DNA of 64,000 nucleotides from Takakia lepidozioides (lineage: Eukaryota; Streptophyta; Takakiopsida; Takakiales; Takakiaceae): NCBI GenBank assembly GCA_030704615.1, contig CM060733.1:51088001-51152000 (forward strand), in the 5' to 3' direction. Within the stretch, counting starts at the first letter, position 1. Every line of letters begins with the position of its first letter. A model generated the notes under the pieces. The model was not told the origin of the DNA. It worked only from the letters and a program-made list of their open reading frames with translations, and ran no database searches. The translations under genes and the position numbers were made by a program. Shown one piece after another: positions 57,390 through 64,000 of this stretch.

Positions 57390-60300
57390 ATGGAAGGTAC
57401 ATTTGCGGAAATGGTCACCACATTGCAGAGTCTTCAGCTCCAAATGCAAGAACTTCGTACATCTACCGCCCAATTGCAAGCTGATCAGTCTCAAGATCTT
57501 GGCAACGCTCTCCACAATTTGCAACAACAAATTTCAGAGTTAAAGGAGTCGAACAATGGATCTTCAACCATACGAGTCCCTACTGCAACGGTTTCTCTTC
57601 AACAGATTACAAGAGAACCTAAGATTAGCATGCCCGAGAAATTTGATAGGACGAGATCAAGATTTCGCGGTTTTGTTCAACAAGTACGACTATTCCTACG
57701 ACTACATCCACAACGCTATCCCGATAAAGGTATTCAAGTGGGATTCGTGGGCACCCTTCTGTCAGGCACTGTCCTATCTTGGTTTGCACCGCTATTAGAA
57801 AAAAAATCGCATTTACTATACATTTTTGAAGCATTCATGTCCGAGTTCACTGCAAAGTTTGGAGAAAATGATATAGAGAGAGTTGTAGAAACAAAGATGC
57901 GAAATCTTCGACAATGAGCACGTTCTGCTTACGTTTATGCTGCCAAATTTCGACAACTTGCGTGCGACCTCGACTGGAATAAGAAAAGCCTCATTAATCA
58001 GTTTCGATGTGGACTAAAAGATGATGTAAAAGATTTGTTGCTGACAATGCCAAACGTGAGCACACTGAGTGAATTCATCACCCAAGTCATTGCATGCGAT
58101 AATCGTTTGTTCGAAAGACGTCTAGAGAAGCGATCTGGATGGTCTACGACGCATCATGTCACTGCTACTACGACACCAAACACAACAATCCATCAGACAT
58201 CCAGTAGTGATTCTATGCAGATTGATGCTGTCCGATTCAAGCCATTGACACCACAAGAAAAACAAAGACGGCGCTCGAATGGATTATGCCTCTATTGCGG
58301 AGAAAAAGATCACATAGCATTAAACTACTCCAACAAGAGAAGATTCAAAGCTCGGGGCACAACTCAAGTGTTCGATACGAGGAGGTCGGAAAACGAAGAT
58401 GTCCAGTCACAGTAGGGACCATGCGGCATGACACTACAAATTCCTTACCGAAAAAATGTCTCTTTTTACCTCCAGACCCTACACCTTGATTCACAGTTCC
58501 GGTAAAAATCAGAGTGCAAAATCGAGATATCACTGTAGAAGCACTTTTGGACTCTGGAGCTTCAGCTTGTTTTATGGACAAAAACTTTGCGAAGCAAAAC
58601 AATTTAACGCTCGTAAAGAAGAAACTATCGGCCCCCATTGAAGTCATCGATGGACGACCATTAGCATCAGGAAATGTGGACCATGAAACTCGACCACTTG
58701 AAGTGAAGCTTAAAGATCAAGCATCACATATTGTTTTCAATGTCATCCAGTCTCCAATGAATCATGTGATCCTTGGACTTCCCTAGTTCGTACTTCACAA
58801 TCCTGACATCGACTGACGATCGCGAAAAATTTCTGCAAGACAAAAATGTAGAAATATCAAAGGTATTCAACCCATATTCCTTGGAGCTAGAGCTTTCATG
58901 AGAGCTACCAAAAAGGAGGCGGCATTTGCACTTTATGCGACTCCGATCAAGACCACAACAGACAAAGGTACTTCAACATTACCCGCTCAATATCAAGATT
59001 TCAAAGATGTCTTCGAGAAGAAAAATGCAGACATATTGCCAGAACATCGACCTTATGACTGTGCAATTGAGTTACAAGAAGGAGCCCAACCACCATTCGG
59101 CCCAATCTATATTTAGCCCAGACGGAGTTGGTTGCATTACGTGAATACATTGATGAAAATTTGTCGAAGCACTTCATCCGACATTCAAAATCACCCGCGG
59201 GGGCGACTATCTTGTTTGTAAAAAAGAATGACGGATCATTACGCATGTGTGTCGACTATCGCGGTCTCAACAAAGTCACAATCAAGAATCGTTATCTGTT
59301 GCCGCTGATTTTTGGGCTTCTCGACCAGCTGGGACGATCGAAGATTTTCATCAAAATCGACTTGAGATGAGCTTATAACTTTGTACGGAAAACAGCTTTT
59401 CGAACAAGGTATGGACATTTTGAATACAGTGTTATGCCTTTCGGTCTTACAAATGCTCCAGCAATTTTCCAACATATGATAAATGACATCTTTCGAGAAT
59501 TTTTAGATGACTTTGTAGTCATCTATTTGGACGACATTTTGATATTTTTACAGAATGAAGAAGAACATGGCCGCCATGTACGCCTTGTCCTTGATAAATT
59601 AAGAAGAAAAAAACTATATGCTAAGTTGGAAAAATGTCTTTTCCATCAATCTGAGGTCGAATTTCTGGGCTACATTATTTCCGACAAAGACGTCTTTATG
59701 GATTAGAAGAAAATACAAACCATCATCGAGTGGATTAAACCAACTTCGGTCCGAGATGTACAATGTTTTCTGGGCTTTGCAAATTTCTATAGAATCTTCA
59801 TCAATGACTACTCCAAAATTGCTGCACCATTGACACGACTCAAAGGGAAGGACAAATTTTGTATGGGACGAGAAGGCTGACCAGACATTTGAAAGGCTGA
59901 AGCAAACATTTACAACGGCTCCCATACTGGTACATGCAGACCCATCTAAACCATTCTTCTTAGAAGCAGATGCATCGGACTTTGCACTTGGCGCGATACT
60001 CTCTCAATACGGTACAGATGGCCGACTTCACCCTGTTGGCTTTCGTTCTCGCAAATTTTCCGCTGCGGAGATCAATTATGAAATCCATGACAAAGAACTT
60101 CTAGCGATTATCGATGCTTTTAAGGAGTGGCAACATCTATTGGAGGGAGCTAAACATCAGGTCACTGTCTATACCGATCACAAAAACCTCGAATATTTTA
60201 TGAGTGCTCGTGTTTTGAATCGACGTCAAGCGAGATGGAGTATGTCACTAGTAAGGTTTGATTTTGTTATTATCTACCATCCCGGACATCTTCAAGGAAA

Positions 60301-60787
60301 ACCAGATGCTCTCTCTTGACAATCGTATCTTGCGTCAAAAGAAGGGGATGCAGCTTTTGACCAACAAAAATCCATCATCCTAAAACCAGCAAATCTCCAA
60401 TTGAATATGTTATCCATGTCCACCTATGACGATGCAGAGATCATAAAGGAGATTCAGGAAGCACTGAAGAGCGATCATTTTGCTACGACACTACGAAGTC
60501 AACCAAATCAACCTCGAGACAACCTACATGTTACAAACGACTTCGAATTCAAAGATGGCTTACTTTACTTCAAGGGACTTCTCTATGTACCTCCAGGACC
60601 TACACGATTTCAAATTCTTCAAACATGTCATGATCTTCCGGCTGCAGGACATTTCGGCTTCAATTGGACAGGCTACGACATCAGCGAACGAACGTGGGAA
60701 CCTTCATCCAACCTCGTCAATGCCTCTGACAAAGTCCAAGAGTTTCATCAACGATATCCAGCTAAGCCCCGAGCTACACGTCAATGA
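57390..60787 (+). pseudogene. Old Ty3/gypsy (Tcn1-like chromovirus) gag-pol, integrase core deleted
   Basis: Gag starts at 57390 with a coiled coil, then PKISMPEKFD and VLSWFAPLLEKKS. It ends with a knuckle CLYCGEKDHIALNY whose last Cys is Tyr. Protease carries LLDSGAS (near 58547). RT carries YLDD (near 59525) and RNase H carries EADASDFALGAIL (near 59965). After HDLPAAGHFGFN (60620-60665), the start of the integrase zinc domain, the sequence passes directly into GYDISERTWEPSSNL, a chromodomain-like tail. So the integrase core is deleted at about 60665. Stops lie at 57915, 58413, 58784, 59114, 59368, 59704 and 60318, several explained by G-to-A or G-to-T change. The gag resembles Tcn1-type chromoviruses known from fungi and early land plants (from memory). 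Confidence 0.85.
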
Positions 60788-60958
60788 GACGTCACAACGA
60801 TGATGTCAGCCAAGCTAGCTTCAAGGAGAAGACTCCACATTCAATGTATCTGATACACGCTAAGGAGGGAGGAGCACCACACATCATTATATATAGCTAC
60901 ACTTCCAGCACTCTTGCATCTTGTATTGGCAGCATGGTGTCACAAGAACCAGATACAT
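60788..60958 (+). repeat. 3' end / partial LTR of old gypsy element
   Basis: It has a purine-rich tract ggagggagga (60866-60875) and a TATA-like attatatatagc (60886-60898), then is cut by the CACTA terminus at 60959. The 5' partner was not found. Confidence 0.4.
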
Positions 60959-61870
60959 CACTAGAAGAAAAACGCGGAATAACCACTCTGTTAACCACTC
61001 ATTTTTAGTGGTAAAAGACACTAAACCACTCTGGCCCCAGAGTGATGAAGAACCAGTGGATTAGGACAAGTGAGTGGTAAGAGACATTACGTGGCACCAG
61101 TGGTTAAGGACGGTGGTTCGAACCATTCATGTCCGGGTCCACCTGTTAGCTGACGTGTCACAGTGGTAAATTAACCACTGTGACATATCAATGATGTGTC
61201 ACTGAGGTAAACCAACCACTTATAACGTGTCACAGTGGTAAACTGACGTGTCATAGTGGTAAAGTAACCACTTCCGTTTTGTAGTGGAGACGTGTAAGCC
61301 GGTGGTCCGTGGATGATATTGGAGATTATGTCGACACGTGGCAACACTCTCAGCATTGACACGTGTCATCTGTCAGTGCTACGAAATGGATGGAGTGAAA
61401 AATTCAATGACTTCCAAAACCACTTGTTGAGTGATCACAAAATGACTCATAGAGTCATTCTATGAAAACTGAGAATATACAATATCACTCATAGAGTGGT
61501 TATGTGAGTGGATGACGTCTCTCAGCAGGTCATTGGAATGATTACCCACAGAGTGGTATATAAGCTATTTGAGTCATTCATGGTGTCTCTCTGAGTGGGA
61601 AAATGGATTGGAGTGATTATTAACAGAGTGGTGTGTAAGTGATTAGGAATACCACTGGAGGAATTCATACCACTAGTACAGTAATATATATGTGACTACT
61701 TATACCACTATACGAGTGGTAACGTAGGCAATTGTGTGCATTTGACTACTCCCACAGTTTTAAATTATACCACTATTACAGTGATGTGCAAGTGATTATG
61801 AACATGACTAGAGGAACACATACCACTAGTGTAGTGAAAGAAGTACCATTGGGGATTCAAGCTCCACAAA
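60959..61870. repeat. CACTA sub-terminal repeat array (ACCACT motif)
   Basis: The six-base core ACCACT or AGTGGT occurs a few dozen times, often in divergent pairs, and most densely between 60980 and 61270. In En/Spm such sub-terminal motifs bind TNPA and bring the ends together (family knowledge). Confidence 0.75.
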
Positions 61871-62044
61871 ATAGAATAGAATCCCCGAGAGTTAAGTGCT
61901 GGAAACACTGTCAACAAAATCCAGCCATGATAAAAGTCTGAGCCTAACTTCTACACGGCGTCTCCGCATGCATGCTAGGAACACTGAACTGCTTTCCTGC
62001 CTTCTTCTCACTGCCAGCAATGTCTATGCTCGGGCGAACGAAAT

Positions 62045-63502
62045 CTAAGCCATCTTCATGTTCTTCTCTGGCCAAAGACAATTCAGACCGACGACATCCT
62101 CCAACATTGTTTGCGGTGGGACCTCTTCCTCGTTAGGGTGAGGCAAGACACAATTGGCAATATAGATATCATTCACCTCAACCTGCCACAATCCTTCAGG
62201 TACAACACGGCAGTGATATGTGTCTTTGTCAGGCACACCAATGACAATTCCACTAGCAGCCTTGTGTCGTGGTAAATGAGGATCATACAGGCTGATTTTG
62301 TCCTTCAACTTAAACTGCACACAACACCCACCATAAACCCCACATTAATCAACCCATGAAGACTTACATGTACATTCAAAACTAGATAATGAGGACCGTC
62401 TAGTACAAGGGGGTTGAAAGTACTTTTGGTAGCATAAGAATATCTGCCACTGTGGCAGGGGGTTGATATTTGGGGGTTGCCTTTGAAGGCGCCGTAGTTG
62501 GTGCACTGTCGGTGGCAATATCAAGAGTGGCTTTCTCGGCCTACAAACATCACGCCCAACACCCCTTAGCAGTTACATTTAGCAATGCATCTACTAATAG
62601 TTTGAAGTACCCAACATGTAAATGGCCACATTGTACAGAACTGATAGCTGATGCATAGAATTCATGGCACACACCAATAAATAGATCATTCATGAAATGT
62701 TTTCAGAGTCAAAAACAGAAAGCAAGATAAAGTCTTTGAGGGCGTACCTCTTTCTGTGGGGAAGGCTTCACATGCTGATCTGCCAAACCCCCACTGTCAC
62801 CCTTACCAACACTCTCGGTGGTGCAGACGTCCTCACCAGCAGCCAATATTGTTGTCCCGCCAGCTCCACCTCCCTTCCTACGTGGCAATTTATCAGGAAT
62901 TCCCTTGCGCCCCAATTTTACTTGGGTCACCACAAGGTCCTCAATGGCAGACGACTTTGGCTTTTCCCCAACCTCAAGAGGTTCTCCCTGCACCCAAACA
63001 AAACATACCAGAGCAGTAAACTTCAAAGTCAACTAACACTGAATGGATGACAACCACAAAAATAAGTTGGGGTGAAGGTGCACAAACCACCTTCTCTGTA
63101 GCAGTCTTTCCTCCCAAGCCTGCGTCGGAATCGCAAGGTTCAATAACAATACATATTGGGTTAGTAGTTGGAGGAGGGGCGGTTGCTGACATTCCCAACA
63201 TCATTGCCATCAATGCATCCAGTTGCAGCCTAACACAAGCCCCTCCACCCCACAAAGTTAGCAATTATGGAAAATAAGGTCAACCGGGCAACAAGCAAGG
63301 TCGGCAGTTCGTGAACGCAACAAACCTTGGTCCAACGTGCCAAAAAAAGTTTGGCATCCAATGGCGTGAATGCATGGAATGTCATGCTTTGGCGCCCTAG
63401 CAATGTCCCACATCCATTCAGTATTAAAACCCTAACACATGTTCTAACCCTTTGAAATTTAATCCATGGGTCAAGCCATACATAGTCCAATTCGCAAGCC
63501 AT
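62045..63502 (-). pseudogene. CACTA ORF1-like gene (Tnp1/En/Spm-like domain)
   Basis: Read leftwards, candidate exons are a first one near 63502-63420, then 63231-63089 (LQLDALMAMMLGMSA, ending TATEK|gt) and 62988-62749 (acceptor ...tgcag; RKGIPDKLPRRKGGGAGG). 62555-62410 follows (AEKATLDIATDSAPTTAP, Pro-rich), and the last is 62320-62045 (KDKISLYDPHLPRHKAAS, WQVEVNDIYIANCVLP, EDVVGLNCLWPEKNM). The last segment resembles the C-terminal Tnp1/En/Spm-like domain of plant CACTA ORF1 proteins. Exon borders are guesses, and a TAG near 62420 lies between the last two parts. The match is by pattern only. Confidence 0.45.
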
Positions 63503-63739
63503 TCATCTTTCTAACAAGGTTTCCAGGTCATTCACATTTAGGAAAGAACCTTGGTTTGATATATAACATTTACCACCATATATGCAGATTGTAAACTCAT
63601 CACAAAAGCAGATTGCAGGTCTGGAGATAAATCTCTAGAACCAGGCTCAAAGCATATCAGGTTCGAAATGAAACAATCAGCCACTCATGCCTTAAGTTCA
63701 TGAAGTTTTTACCTTGGTTGTCCCACCATTGACTGGGGT

Positions 63740-63967
63740 AAGAAAAATATTCATTCCACAGCTTCTCCTCGTCTCAGCTGTTACCTGTTTCTGGATACTT
63801 CCCTGTTGTCACATTGGCAGTACCATGTCAAAGTCGCTCCAAACTATCAAAAGCTCACTCAACCAGCTAACTTGCAGAATTCAACATGAAAATTTAGGGC
63901 CGATTCTAATAAGATGGAAAAACAGGGTGAAATGTGTTGAAGAAGGTGCCTTCATTACCAGTGCCTG
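63740..63967 (-). repeat. Interspersed repeat R, nearly complete copy
   Basis: On minus it reads tcaggcactggtaatgaag, gcaccttcttcaacacattt, accctgtttttccatctta, ttttcatgttgaattctgca, and ends gacgaggagaagctgtggaa. It is collinear with 39957-40190. Confidence 0.7.
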
Positions 63968-64000
63968 AGTTTATCATTGTGTCGCTGCTACTGCGGCTTC

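Larger units (their letters stand above)
60959..64000 (-). mobile_element. CACTA (En/Spm) element, one end plus ORF1 region
   Basis: The terminus CACTAGAAGAAAAACG at 60959 matches the CACTA family end (CACTACAAGAAAAA). The next ~900 bp are crowded with accact/agtggt words in both orientations (e.g. 60988, 61002, 61013, 61024, 61077, 61161, 61178, 61215, 61257, 61266), the expected sub-terminal transposase binding array. The coding region reads towards this end, so it is the 3' end. The other end is not in the window. It may not extend to 64000, as repeat R occupies 63740-63967. It inserted into the old gypsy tail. Confidence 0.75.

Overview
The window is repeat-rich nuclear plant DNA. Evidence for a land plant: Ty3/gypsy, Ty1/copia, LINE, PIF/Harbinger, hAT, pogo, piggyBac and CACTA remnants; a TRIM-type miniature retrotransposon; a decayed DYW-class pentatricopeptide repeat (PPR) locus; and a spliced Mpv17/PMP22-family gene. 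The PPR style, the Tcn1-like second gypsy element, the ZNF862-like hAT gene and the pogo and piggyBac remnants lean towards an early-diverging lineage (bryophyte, lycophyte or fern). That is an inference and I cannot name the species. There is no operon structure.

Layout. 1-1.8 kb: no clear gene. 1.8-7.4 kb: a nearly full-length young chromodomain gypsy element with 438-bp LTRs. 8.9-11.8 kb: a Tourist-like MITE abutting a full-length but broken PIF/Harbinger element. 12.0-16.2 and 21.8-26.1 kb: two copies of a segmental duplication carrying a small Cys-rich ORF. Copy A holds a non-autonomous hAT whose empty site survives in copy B. Between the copies lie a ~480-bp direct repeat and a pogo transposase pseudogene split by an 827-bp TA-flanked MITE. 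26.9-27.3 kb: a minisatellite with a ~60-bp unit that tends to form a hairpin. 28.2-29.8 kb: copia and piggyBac debris.

30.3-35.4 kb is the gene island. It holds a basic protein ORF of unknown function, a frameshifted O-fucosyltransferase-like gene (+), and a convergent intact four-exon Mpv17-family gene (-) for which a 282-aa protein can be assembled. LINE fragments follow at 35.5-39.1 kb.

40-52.6 kb is a decaying array of PPR-DYW modules. One gene in it was hit twice: by a copia element (43349-48120, 5-bp target duplication with one mismatch) and by a 364-bp TRIM (48417-48780, perfect TGTGG target duplication) inserted within the DYW domain. Both TRIM LTRs contain a tRNA-like sequence with A box, B box and a nearly complete cloverleaf. 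It is arranged like the Cassandra TRIMs that carry 5S RNA, but with a different Pol III RNA. This is the most interesting object in the window.

53-64 kb: an unassigned broken ORF (53.15-53.88 kb), another tRNA-like unit, a hAT (ZNF862-like) pseudogene, an old gypsy element that has lost its integrase core, and one end of a CACTA element running out of the window. Most genes here are dead. Several breaks fall in homopolymer runs, so consensus errors in the assembly are an alternative explanation for some of them.
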